Shown here: piece after piece, positions 15,626 through 23,396 of the stretch
Numbering within the stretch: the stretch's first letter is position 1
Layout of the letters: each line of letters begins with the position of its first letter
Assembly (NCBI GenBank): GCA_045638525.1
Contig: JAZUBQ010000005.1
Coordinates: 186,001 to 250,000, forward strand
Length of the DNA: 64,000 nucleotides
Reading direction: 5' to 3'
Origin: SIG452 sp045638525
Lineage (GTDB): Bacteria; Bacillota; Clostridia; UMGS1840
Position numbers and translations under genes: made by a program
The notes under the pieces: model-generated
Databases searched by the model: none
What the model was told of the DNA's origin: nothing
Seen by the model: the letters and a program-made list of their open reading frames with translations, nothing else

Positions 15626-16072
15626 TTACAAATTCAATTCTTTTTCTAAAATAGCAGCTGCGACGTATACCAATTCTGCACAAGGACGCTTTTTATAGTA
15701 TGCAGCAGTCCGTTCCGACGGAATGTGAGAAAGCCGACCGGATTCCTCTCCTAACAGCTCACGACAAATAATTGAGCCATTTTCTACGCGAAACTTTTCC
15801 GCCAATTCTTGAATCAGTCGGTAATGCTCAGCCTTTTCTTCTTTTGCTTTCGGGTCAGAGTATCCCTTCATGCATCCGACTACGATGCACAGTCCGCTGA
15901 AAGCTCCGCAAACTTCACGCATTCTTCCGAAGCCGCCACCAAAGGAAGATGCTAATTTCATCGCTGTGTCAAAATCAATCTCCATTACATCCAAAAAAGC
16001 ACCAACAACCGCCTGGGTGCAATTATATCCTTCTAAAAACAACTGTTTTGCACGTTCTGCTCTTTTTGACAT
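15626..16072 (-). CDS. C_GCAxxG_C_C family protein
   Basis: A 148-residue protein with an N-terminal AKQLFLEGYNCTQAVVGAF motif and the CGAFSGLCIVVGC region typical of C_GCAxxG_C_C (redox-active disulfide-like) proteins, plus later Cys residues (GSIICRELLG, KRPCAELV). The family is small, cysteine-conserved and of unproved function; membership in redox or metal handling is inferred from the cysteines. It has its own ribosome site and lies between the SRP RNA promoter and a membrane protein gene, apparently as a single-gene unit. Confidence 0.85.
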   Translation of the reverse strand: MSKRAERAKQLFLEGYNCTQAVVGAFLDVMEIDFDTAMKLASSFGGGFGRMREVCGAFSGLCIVVGCMKGYSDPKAKEEKAEHYRLIQELAEKFRVENGSIICRELLGEESGRLSHIPSERTAAYYKKRPCAELVYVAAAILEKELNL

Positions 16073-16177
16073 TGCAAAGACACTCCTTTTCCGACAATTA
16101 TTATATCACAGCCCAAGAAAGGATGCAAGAAAATACGGATAACATTTTACTTAAAATAAAATTGCAAATTAGTTACA

Positions 16178-16681
16178 TTATTGTTCTGTATAACGCTCCC
16201 GCAGATAATATTTCATACTCTCTACCAAACGATTGCTGGGAGAAAACAGAATCTGTTTTTTTAACTGATTGCTGTCTACCACAACAACATACGCATTTTC
16301 CCGATCTCCATCGGAAAAATCCAATTTTTTCTGAATACCGGCATCATTTTGTAATCTGTGAAGCAACACCTTTGCCGGTCCCATCACAACGACCTGTCGG
16401 GGTTTCACTGTAATCATGCGGCGACGACTTTGTCTGCCGTATATCACATCAATATCCAACTCACCATCTGTGAAGATATATTCATATTCACGAGTAAGTC
16501 TTCTCCACAAAAGAAACGCTCCGTATATCACACCGGCCGCCAACAACATTCCAAAGGTTCCACCCAGTATAAAAACAACCGGACATAATATCACACAGCC
16601 TAAGACTAACAATGTTTTAAAAAACACTGTTAATCCGTCTAATTTTCTTGTATGCATTTCATCAAAATATCTTTGTTCCAA
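16178..16681 (-). CDS. Two-TM membrane protein (DUF6106-like)
   Basis: A 167-residue protein with two adjacent membrane segments (about residues 20-65; LLVLGCVILCPVVFILGG and MLLAAGVIYGAFLLW) followed by a cytoplasmic domain starting YEYIFTDGELDIDVIYGRQSRRR. That motif, as I recall, marks the clostridial DUF6106 group, and its layout resembles bacterial PH-like domains. No function is known. It stands alone and transcribes away from the HPr-like gene. Confidence 0.75.
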   Translation of the reverse strand: MEQRYFDEMHTRKLDGLTVFFKTLLVLGCVILCPVVFILGGTFGMLLAAGVIYGAFLLWRRLTREYEYIFTDGELDIDVIYGRQSRRRMITVKPRQVVVMGPAKVLLHRLQNDAGIQKKLDFSDGDRENAYVVVVDSNQLKKQILFSPSNRLVESMKYYLRERYTEQ

Positions 16682-16855
16682 ATTAAATCCCTCTTTTTCA
16701 AACTTTTTCGATTATATTGTATCACACTTTTTACGCAATGTAAAGAAAAACCGAAGAAATTTCATAAAAAAATCAAAAACCGTCATATTTTATCAGAAAT
16801 TGCAACCGTTTTTTTATTTATTATATACAAAAAAAGTTTTTTTAACGCTACCCTA

Positions 16856-16884
16856 TTGATTTTCTAAGTGATTTGTTGTATAAT
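16856..16884 (+). promoter_or_regulatory. Promoter of the HPr-like gene
   Basis: TTGATT (16856-16861), 17 bases, TATAAT (16879-16884), followed by AAAGGAG and the ATG at 16926. Confidence 0.85.
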
Positions 16885-16925
16885 GATTCCAAATAAACGA
16901 ATGATTTAAAAAAGGAGAATTACTT

Positions 16926-17153
16926 ATGAAAACTTTTAACATTCAGCTTACTTCGATTAACGATGTAAAAATCTTTGTAAACACTGTAAACAAATACAGC
17001 TTTGATATCGACCTGACTTCCGGAAGATATGTTGTGGATGCAAAATCCATTATGGGAATTTTCAGCTTAGATTTAGCGAAACCCATTAAAATTGAAATCT
17101 TTGACGATAATTGCGACAATTTGGTAAAAGAACTGGAACCCTTTATGGTATAA
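16926..17153 (+). CDS. HPr-like protein lacking the phosphorylatable histidine
   Basis: A 75-residue protein with the length and second half of HPr: VDAKSIMGIFSLDLAKPI matches the HPr segment around Ser46 (VDAKSIxGxxSL). In the first half the active-site GxHARPA motif is missing (INDVKIFVNTVNKYSF instead), so it cannot carry the PTS phosphate on His15. The Ser46-like serine is kept. Such degenerate HPr/Crh-type proteins occur in clostridia and may be regulatory. It is a single-gene unit with a good promoter and terminator. Confidence 0.85.
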   Translation: MKTFNIQLTSINDVKIFVNTVNKYSFDIDLTSGRYVVDAKSIMGIFSLDLAKPIKIEIFDDNCDNLVKELEPFMV

Positions 17154-17162
17154 ACCACATAG

Positions 17163-17201
17163 AAAACCGCAATAACATTTTTTGTTATTACGGTTTTTTC
17201 T
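17163..17201 (+). terminator. Terminator of the HPr-like gene
   Basis: Stem AAAACCG-C-AATAACA / TGTTATT-A-CGGTTTT with a short T loop, followed by a T run. Confidence 0.9.
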
Positions 17202-17247
17202 ATTTCAGCTCCCTTGTTATCCCCCGTTCTCTAACATTTTCGTGAAA

Positions 17248-17290
17248 GATTGCAAAAAAACTTGCAATCCTTTGTGAAATATGTTAAAAT
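17248..17290 (+). promoter_or_regulatory. Promoter with inverted repeat ahead of the solute-binding lipoprotein
   Basis: TTGCAA (17262-17267), 17 bases, TAAAAT (17285-17290). The -35 is the right arm of a perfect inverted repeat GATTGCAA-N6-TTGCAATC (17248-17269), a possible operator. Confidence 0.65.
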
Positions 17291-17311
17291 GGATAGGAAA
17301 GGTGTGATGGA

Positions 17312-18067
17312 ATGAAGAAATTATTACTGATCGCATTCATATTCTTGCTGACGTTTTCGCTCGGTGGCTGTCAGAATCCGACGGCTCCGACAACGACATT
17401 GCAAACACCACAACCCCAGAAGCAACTCACTCCTTGGGATGAAATCGTAAAAAACAACGAAATCAAAATTGGCGTTCCATCATTGGAAGATTCAATGGAC
17501 AATCGTTTGATTGATGCATTTGCAAAAGAAACAAACTTAACTGTTTCTAAAGTGGTGCTCCCCTGGGATGATTCTTTGGAATCTGCCGTAACAGACGGAA
17601 TGGTGGATATGCTTTGGGGACAAATTCCAGCAACTTCAAAATCCAGCACAATGTTTCGATTATCCAATCCATATTTTCACAGCACAATGCTGTATCTGTC
17701 TCGTACAAAAGATTTAACTGTAGAACAAGATACAACTGTTGGAGTGCTGAAAAATTCTGCCGGGCAGTTTATGGCAGAAAACTATTTCACTTCAACTAAA
17801 GTATACAACACGAAAAATGAGTTGTTCAACGCATTATCCATGCGACGGGTTGCTTGTATTCTGTATGATAAGGCACTGTTTGAAAATATGAAAAAAGATA
17901 ACCTCCATATTGTAAAGGAAGTTCCTTATGATTTGGTGGTAGCGTTCCAACAAAATAACATTTCGGTGGCAAATGAAGTAGAAAAATTAATTGCCAAAAT
18001 CAAGGCTGATGGTACCGCATCTGATATTTGTCTGCAATGGTACCTAAATGATTACATTCAAAAGTAA
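17312..18067 (+). CDS. Family 3 extracellular solute-binding lipoprotein
   Basis: A 251-residue exported protein with lipobox LGGC (Cys near residue 20), a Thr/Pro/Gln linker and a periplasmic-binding-protein type II fold of the SBP_bac_3 group (about 45-250). Recognisable segments are NNEIKIGVPSLEDSMDNRLIDAF, DGMVDMLWGQIPAT and a TVGVLKNSAG strand before the second lobe. No permease or ATPase genes follow. Instead frr starts 22 bases downstream, so the binding protein is an orphan in an frr operon. The ligand is unknown; family relatives bind polar amino acids. It could also act as a sensor-type binding protein. Confidence 0.85.
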   Translation: MKKLLLIAFIFLLTFSLGGCQNPTAPTTTLQTPQPQKQLTPWDEIVKNNEIKIGVPSLEDSMDNRLIDAFAKETNLTVSKVVLPWDDSLESAVTDGMVDMLWGQIPATSKSSTMFRLSNPYFHSTMLYLSRTKDLTVEQDTTVGVLKNSAGQFMAENYFTSTKVYNTKNELFNALSMRRVACILYDKALFENMKKDNLHIVKEVPYDLVVAFQQNNISVANEVEKLIAKIKADGTASDICLQWYLNDYIQK

Positions 18068-18089
18068 ATTTTATGAAGGAGTTAACAAT

Positions 18090-18644
18090 ATGAAACAAGT
18101 ATTCAATGATTGTCAAGCAAAAATGAAAAAATCCGTAGATTCTATGCTGAATGAATTTGGTCAGTTAAAAGCAGGTCGTGCAAATCCTGCAATTCTGGAC
18201 AAAATCACCGTAGAATACTATGGTTCCCCCACTCCCATCCCGCAGATTGGTTCTGTTTCCGTTCCCGAAGCAAGAACTTTGGTTATTCAACCTTGGGATA
18301 CCACCATTCTGGGAGAAATTGAAAAAGCAATTTTAAAAGCAGACATCGGCATCAATCCCACCAACGACGGTAAAGTAATCCGTTTAAACTTCCCTGCACT
18401 TACCGAAGAAAGAAGAAGAGATCTTGTAAAAGATATCCACAAAATTTCCGAAAATGCAAAAGTAGCAGTAAGAAACATTCGCCGTGATGCTATCGACAAA
18501 TACAAAGATATGAAGAAAAAATCTGAAATCACCGAAGATGATTTAAAAACTTGTGAAAAAGATGTTCAGGATTTAACTGATAAATTCACCAAAGAAATTG
18601 ATACTCACACCCAGGCAAAAGAAAAAGAAATCATGACCGTATAA
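18090..18644 (+). CDS. frr: Ribosome recycling factor
   Basis: A 184-residue RRF of standard length, with the family segments QLKAGRANPAILDKITVEYY, PIPQIGSVSVPEARTLVIQP, GINPTNDGKVIRLNFPALTE and ERRRDLVKDIHK. RRF with EF-G splits post-termination ribosomes. The frame is open back to 18048, overlapping the upstream gene; the ATG at 18090 has GAAGGAG and is the family start. Unlike the usual pyrH-frr arrangement, it follows a solute-binding lipoprotein here. Confidence 0.98.
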   Translation: MKQVFNDCQAKMKKSVDSMLNEFGQLKAGRANPAILDKITVEYYGSPTPIPQIGSVSVPEARTLVIQPWDTTILGEIEKAILKADIGINPTNDGKVIRLNFPALTEERRRDLVKDIHKISENAKVAVRNIRRDAIDKYKDMKKKSEITEDDLKTCEKDVQDLTDKFTKEIDTHTQAKEKEIMTV

Positions 18645-18666
18645 TTAAAAATACGATACAAAAAAA

Positions 18667-18700
18667 GGGGTAACTGCAACCTGCGGTTACCCTCTCTCTT
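18667..18700 (+). terminator. Probable terminator after frr
   Basis: Stem GGGTAAC / GTTACCC followed by a pyrimidine stretch TCTCTCTTT; moderate strength. Confidence 0.6.
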
Positions 18701-18734
18701 TGCAACAAACAAAAACGAAAAAATGGAGGAAATT

Positions 18735-19946
18735 ATGTTAGACAAAAAGAACTTACGCGGTGATATTATCGGCGGTATTACCGTTGCGATTGTAGCACTT
18801 CCCCTGGCGATTGCTTTTGGTATGCAATCTATGCCGGGAGATCCCAATGCCGCAATGGCCGGTCTTTACGGTGCCATTTTCTGCGGATTATTTGCCACCT
18901 TATTTGGTGCAACCAAAGGGTTAATCAACGGTCCTACCGCTGCAATGATCGTGGTATTGGCATCCACCTACAAAGAAGCCGGCTACAACGGTTTCATTAT
19001 GGCAATGCTGATAGCCGGTGTATTGCAAATTCTATTAGGCTTATTAAAACTCGGAAAATATGTGCAGTATATTCCAAAATCCGTAGTTGTGGGGTTCACC
19101 AACGGGATTGCAGTATCCATCTTCATCGGACAATTTACCGATTTTTCTACAGCTCCTGCATTAGCACTGATCGTTATTGCTGTCATGTTTATTCCGATTA
19201 TTGCAAAATGGATTTCTCATTTCAAAAAAGATAATCAAACGGTTAACGGTATCAAAAAATTCTTCCAAATTGTGCCTGCTTCCTTAATTGGTTTGATTTT
19301 AGCGGTAACAGCAGCAATTTTATGGATTCCCGGTGCAGAAGTAATTACTGACCGAGCAACCATTACTGCAGGCTTTCCAAAATTCGTGTTACCGGTTTTC
19401 ACCGGTTTGAACTGGGGCCCCATCATCTCCGGTGCAATCTCCCTGTTCTTATTGGCAAGTATTGAATCCTTGTTAAGTGCAGTAGTAGTTGACGAAATGT
19501 TACAGCAGAAAAGCAATCCCAATCACGAATTGGTTGGTCAGGGTATCGGTAATATCATTGCTCCCTTATTTGGTGGTTTAATTGGTACCGGCGCTATCGT
19601 GCGAAGCGCAGTCAACGTAAACAATGGTGGAAAAACCAAATTATCCGGTATCATTCATGCATTGATTATTTTGTTGGTTGTGGTTTGTTTTTCCGGAATT
19701 ACCGCATACATTCCTATGGCAGCATTGGCAGGTATTTTAATGGTGACCGCCTTCAATATGATGGAATTTGAAAGTTTTGCCGAAATTGGAAAAGTTCCCT
19801 ACTCGGAATCCTTGATTATGATTGTAACCATGATTGTAACCGTAGTGGAAGATTTAATCGTCGGAGTTGCCTGCGGTATTGCTTTAACTCTGATTATCAA
19901 AGGAATTCAAAAACTGACTAAAAAAGCAAAAAACAGCGCAAAATAA
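18735..19946 (+). CDS. SulP/SLC26-family anion permease without STAS domain
   Basis: A 403-residue membrane protein of the SulP/SLC26 type with about 12-14 hydrophobic segments. Family marks are GGITVAIVALPLAIAFGMQS, the TKGLINGPTAAMIVV region and SIESLLSAVVVDEMLQQKSN. Most SulP proteins (over 500 residues) end with a cytosolic STAS domain; here the chain stops after the last membrane helix with a basic tail, so the regulatory domain is absent. The substrate could be sulfate, bicarbonate or a dicarboxylate. GGAGG precedes the ATG at 18735. It is a single-gene unit between terminators. Confidence 0.92.
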   Translation: MLDKKNLRGDIIGGITVAIVALPLAIAFGMQSMPGDPNAAMAGLYGAIFCGLFATLFGATKGLINGPTAAMIVVLASTYKEAGYNGFIMAMLIAGVLQILLGLLKLGKYVQYIPKSVVVGFTNGIAVSIFIGQFTDFSTAPALALIVIAVMFIPIIAKWISHFKKDNQTVNGIKKFFQIVPASLIGLILAVTAAILWIPGAEVITDRATITAGFPKFVLPVFTGLNWGPIISGAISLFLLASIESLLSAVVVDEMLQQKSNPNHELVGQGIGNIIAPLFGGLIGTGAIVRSAVNVNNGGKTKLSGIIHALIILLVVVCFSGITAYIPMAALAGILMVTAFNMMEFESFAEIGKVPYSESLIMIVTMIVTVVEDLIVGVACGIALTLIIKGIQKLTKKAKNSAK

Positions 19947-19962
19947 TACATACATAAACTAC

Positions 19963-20003
19963 AAAATCCCGTTACTCAATTTTTATGAGTAGCGGGATTT
20001 TTA
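19963..20003. terminator. Bidirectional terminator
   Basis: Stem AAATCCCG-T-TACTCA / TGAGTA-G-CGGGATTT with flanking A and T runs between the convergent SulP and YdcF genes. Confidence 0.9.
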
Positions 20004-20013
20004 TCATTCTTTG

Positions 20014-20757
20014 TTATATACCAAATATCCAAAGTCTTATCACAGCAACAGACTCTCTTAAATAATTATGTACTAAATTATACCAGGCAGTTTTTCCGTG
20101 CAAATACGTTGCAGTTTCAAAACCTGCTTTTTTAGCATTTTGATGAGAACGGTATATATGAAAATCATTGGTTACAAAAGCAATCTGATAGGTTTCACCC
20201 AACATCTCCTCCAGAATTTCTTTGGAATAACAAAAATTTTCATATGTACTGGTTGCATGTTCTTCTTTTAAAATTACATTTGAAACACCATGATTTAAAA
20301 GATACTGTTCCATGGCATAGGCTTCACTCACAGATTCCTGAGGTCCTCTGCCACCAGTGACCACAATCAACGCATCCGGATTTTGCTTAGTATATTCTAT
20401 CGCCTGATCCAGTCGATATTGAAGTGGCAAGCTCACCTTTTCTCCGTGAACAGCTGCACCCAGCACCACCAGTGCATCCTCTTGATAATCTACCGTATCA
20501 TAATTTCCGTAGATACCTAAAAACAAAGAAATGCCTACAATAACTGCAATTCCTGCTAAAAATGATCGGTGTATCCATTTCCGGTAGAAAACAAATTTTT
20601 CAGAAGATGACCTTTTCAGACCTATTCCCCATCCTAAAAAGTAACATCCAATCAAGAAAGAACCAATCAAACCAAAATTCAGATTGGATACCAATAGCAT
20701 AACCATAAAATTACAGATTAAAATAGCACCGATACTGATATAAATAATCGGAATCAT
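20014..20757 (-). CDS. YdcF/SanA-family (DUF218) membrane protein
   Basis: A 247-residue protein with three or four N-terminal membrane helices (to about residue 95) and an extracellular DUF218 domain. The domain has the typical ALVVLGAAVHGEKVSLPLQYRLDQAI start, VVTGGRGPQESVSEAYAM, and the TSTYENFCYSKEIL and VTNDFHIYRS motifs. The family includes SanA/ElyC, linked to envelope integrity and polyprenyl carrier metabolism, but the reaction is unproved. It follows an alpha/beta hydrolase gene by 20 bases and is the last gene of a three-gene envelope-related run. Confidence 0.88.
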   Translation of the reverse strand: MIPIIYISIGAILICNFMVMLLVSNLNFGLIGSFLIGCYFLGWGIGLKRSSSEKFVFYRKWIHRSFLAGIAVIVGISLFLGIYGNYDTVDYQEDALVVLGAAVHGEKVSLPLQYRLDQAIEYTKQNPDALIVVTGGRGPQESVSEAYAMEQYLLNHGVSNVILKEEHATSTYENFCYSKEILEEMLGETYQIAFVTNDFHIYRSHQNAKKAGFETATYLHGKTAWYNLVHNYLRESVAVIRLWIFGI

Positions 20758-20777
20758 ACCACTTCACCTCGCTAAAA

Positions 20778-21788
20778 TCAACCATTCTCTTTTAGTTGTT
20801 TTATCATCCGTATCAGCGGAGCCGAATCAGAACAAAATTCATGGATACCATCAAACTCAACCAAACTAAGCCAATCATCTCCTACAGAAGAACACAAGTT
20901 TTTCAGACGTTCAAACTCTGTAATACCGGAGGAGAAATCAAACAGATCATCCCGCTTTCCAAGTTCCACACAAAATTTTCTCGGATAAATCAGGCAAGCA
21001 ATTTCGGCATCATCAAGCAGTTTTGCAGATTGAAACCAAGTCCAGTCAGAATAAGGATATTTTTCTCTTTGATTGAAAAATGCACAAGAAACAGCAGACT
21101 GAATTCGTTTATCCAATGCAGTGGTATACAAGGTGTAGAAGCCACCATAAGACAACCCTGCCATCCCAAAATTCGTCACATAGTCCGCTTGTTCAAAATA
21201 ATCCATAATTTTCATAAATCCGTGAATTTCCACTGCAGTAATCGAACTTCCTACCCGTTTTAAACAAGCGTCCACAGCCTTACGGTCATACTCCACTCCG
21301 TAGGTGTTATCCCACAACAAAAGCTGGGGTGCAAATACGTGAGCCCCTTGACCGATCAGCGTTTGAATTACATCATAATAATATTCGGAAGAACCATATA
21401 TTCCTGCCACAAACTCAGGAGTTCCTGCACCGCCGTGCTGAAAAATAACCAACGGATTTTTATCACCATCTACTTTGAAAAAAAGACCGGTTAACATAAC
21501 GCCCTTTAAAATTTCAAACTGCATACGATAAATACAGTATCCATCTTCCCGGGATAATTTTTCCATTGTAGGTGAAGATAGGTTTTCAGATTCATATCCA
21601 ACCAACGGCCACCCCAACATCTTTTTAAAGTCTTGTCGGTATTTGTCAGGATTTGTAAAAATATCTTTTATGTACTCTTGCCTTTTCGATTCACATTCTC
21701 TCTCACGAACTTTTATCAGAGACTCCAACCCGGTCACATACTGTTTTTTATAGCATTTGGAAAATTCTTTTTCTTCCTGATATTTCAT
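20778..21788 (-). CDS. Alpha/beta hydrolase
   Basis: A 336-residue serine hydrolase. The oxyanion strand LVIFQHGGAG, nucleophile elbow GLSYGG (about residue 220), an acid in ELGKRDDLFDF and the histidine in EFDGIHEFC give a full catalytic triad. It resembles dienelactone hydrolase or acetyl-esterase type proteins, with a roughly 100-residue N-terminal helical extension. No signal peptide is visible, so it is probably cytoplasmic. The substrate is unknown. It sits between a SleB-type hydrolase and a YdcF protein on the same strand. Confidence 0.82.
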   Translation of the reverse strand: MKYQEEKEFSKCYKKQYVTGLESLIKVRERECESKRQEYIKDIFTNPDKYRQDFKKMLGWPLVGYESENLSSPTMEKLSREDGYCIYRMQFEILKGVMLTGLFFKVDGDKNPLVIFQHGGAGTPEFVAGIYGSSEYYYDVIQTLIGQGAHVFAPQLLLWDNTYGVEYDRKAVDACLKRVGSSITAVEIHGFMKIMDYFEQADYVTNFGMAGLSYGGFYTLYTTALDKRIQSAVSCAFFNQREKYPYSDWTWFQSAKLLDDAEIACLIYPRKFCVELGKRDDLFDFSSGITEFERLKNLCSSVGDDWLSLVEFDGIHEFCSDSAPLIRMIKQLKENG

Positions 21789-21805
21789 ATCATTTTCCCT
21801 CTCTG

Positions 21806-22639
21806 TTATTCATAAAAAGACATATCATCTATGGTGCTGTGGAAGGGACGATTTTTGTGAGCCCACGACTTAGGTGCAACATCGGTATCAATAAAATACA
21901 ACGACTTACCAACGACCTGTACTCCATGCAATACACATTTTGCCGCAATCATACTCTCTTTACTTGGCGTTACGTTAATTTTATCAGTATGCGCCGGGGG
22001 AAATTGTGTCCCGTATTTGGTATCAAAAATAACCTCTTTGACGGTATTGGGAAACTGTGATGATTTCACACGATTCATCACGACGCCTGCCACCCCAAGT
22101 TTCACCTCAAACGGTTCATATCCACTTTCAATTTGTGTAATCTTTCCCAGATACAAAATATCATCATAAGAATATGTGTAATCCTTGGATGCTTCTGCAA
22201 GTGTTACTCCCGGAGCAGTAATTTTTACCGTCAAATATAAATCATCCCAGGAAACTTGGTATCCTAAAGTCTCAGAAACCGCTCTCACAGGGATAAAGGT
22301 TAAATCACGATAGAGAATGGAAGGATGATTGGTTTCTTTCCCGTCAATCACACATTTATCCTTGTCAGGATAAAAGGTAAAAGAATGTCCGTCTTTTGAC
22401 ATAATTGCCGCACGAGAGGGACCGTCCCAACGTATGGTTCCACCAATGGCATCCGAAAACGCCCGCAAAGGAATATAAGTCGTGCTGTTTACTAAAATCG
22501 GCTTTTCCACACATTTAATAAAACCACCATTGACAGTAATATCCACGGGAATGTTATAGCCACCGTAAGTATCCACTGCAAATGCTGTACTTGATAACAA
22601 TAATAAAAAAACAAAAATTAAAGATAGAATTTTTTTCAT
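21806..22639 (-). CDS. Secreted cell-wall hydrolase (SleB type) with copper-amine-oxidase-N domain
   Basis: A 277-residue exported protein. The signal peptide ends near residue 22 (SSTAFA). A Cu_amine_oxidN1-type module spans about 30-145 (ILVNSTTYIPLRAFSDAIGG, RDLTFIPVRAVSETLGY), and a hydrolase_2 (SleB) domain spans 150-277 with IESGYEPFEVKLGVAGVVMN, where the Glu fits the catalytic glutamate. SleB-like enzymes are lytic transglycosylases or amidases that degrade spore cortex. The N-terminal module is thought to be a wall- or protein-binding domain despite its name. It may act in germination, or in vegetative wall turnover. Confidence 0.9.
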   Translation of the reverse strand: MKKILSLIFVFLLLLSSTAFAVDTYGGYNIPVDITVNGGFIKCVEKPILVNSTTYIPLRAFSDAIGGTIRWDGPSRAAIMSKDGHSFTFYPDKDKCVIDGKETNHPSILYRDLTFIPVRAVSETLGYQVSWDDLYLTVKITAPGVTLAEASKDYTYSYDDILYLGKITQIESGYEPFEVKLGVAGVVMNRVKSSQFPNTVKEVIFDTKYGTQFPPAHTDKINVTPSKESMIAAKCVLHGVQVVGKSLYFIDTDVAPKSWAHKNRPFHSTIDDMSFYE

Positions 22640-22769
22640 ACTTTTCCTCCTTTTTTACCAAATTACACCCATCTGATTAGAATGTTTGTAAATAAATTCA
22701 TAGTTTCCTCCGCCGATTGTATGATTACGTTATTAAATTATTCTATACCATCATCAAATTTCCCGATTC

Positions 22770-22798
22770 TTGACAAACAATATGCCATATGATATACT
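22770..22798 (+). promoter_or_regulatory. Promoter of the ECF S component/kinase unit
   Basis: TTGACA (22770-22775), 17 bases, TATACT (22793-22798). Confidence 0.9.
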
Positions 22799-22844
22799 TT
22801 AGAGAAAATAAGAAAAAGCCTTTGATTCGATGAAAGGAACTGGT

Positions 22845-23369
22845 ATGAACTCTCATAATAGGTTATTAAAAACAACATATTCTGCCATTTTTCTGGCTCT
22901 CGCATATGTAATGCCGTTTTTAACAGGGCAGATTCCTGAAATCGGCTCTATGCTCTGCCCCCTACATATTCCGATTCTTCTTTGCGGTTTTATCTGCGGA
23001 TGGCCCTGGGGACTTATGGTTGGTTTGATTGCCCCGTTATTTCGTTCACTTATGCTTGGAATGCCACCTTTTTTTCCAACCGCCGTTTGTATGGCATTTG
23101 AACTTGCTACCTACGGTGCGGTTGCAGGGATCATGCATCAAATCCTGCCTTCCAAAAAATCTTGTATCTACGCTTCCCTGCTCGTTGCTATGATTTCAGG
23201 CAGACTCATTTGGGGCATTGCCATGTTTGTTTGTCTTGGGCTAACAGGTTCCTCTTTTACAATCGCAACCTTTCTTGCCGGCGCTTTCACCAACGCACTC
23301 CCCGGAATTATCATACAAATTGCGTTAATTCCCATTATTGTGATGTTGCTTGACAAGAAACACCTGTAA
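22845..23369 (+). CDS. ECF transporter S component
   Basis: A 174-residue integral membrane protein with five or six helices (AIFLALAYVMPFLTG, MLCPLHIPILLCGFICGWPW, GLMVGLIAPLFRSL). This is the pattern of S components of energy-coupling-factor transporters, which bind a vitamin or precursor and dock to a shared EcfAAT module. The AAAGGA inside the longer frame is the ribosome site for the ATG at 22845. No EcfA or EcfT genes are near, as in group II systems. The following gene, 27 bases away, encodes a uridine-kinase-like protein. The substrate may therefore be a nucleoside-like or vitamin compound phosphorylated on entry; that is inference. Confidence 0.88.
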   Translation: MNSHNRLLKTTYSAIFLALAYVMPFLTGQIPEIGSMLCPLHIPILLCGFICGWPWGLMVGLIAPLFRSLMLGMPPFFPTAVCMAFELATYGAVAGIMHQILPSKKSCIYASLLVAMISGRLIWGIAMFVCLGLTGSSFTIATFLAGAFTNALPGIIIQIALIPIIVMLLDKKHL

Positions 23370-23396
23370 ATGTATCAAAGTAGATTGGAGATTATT

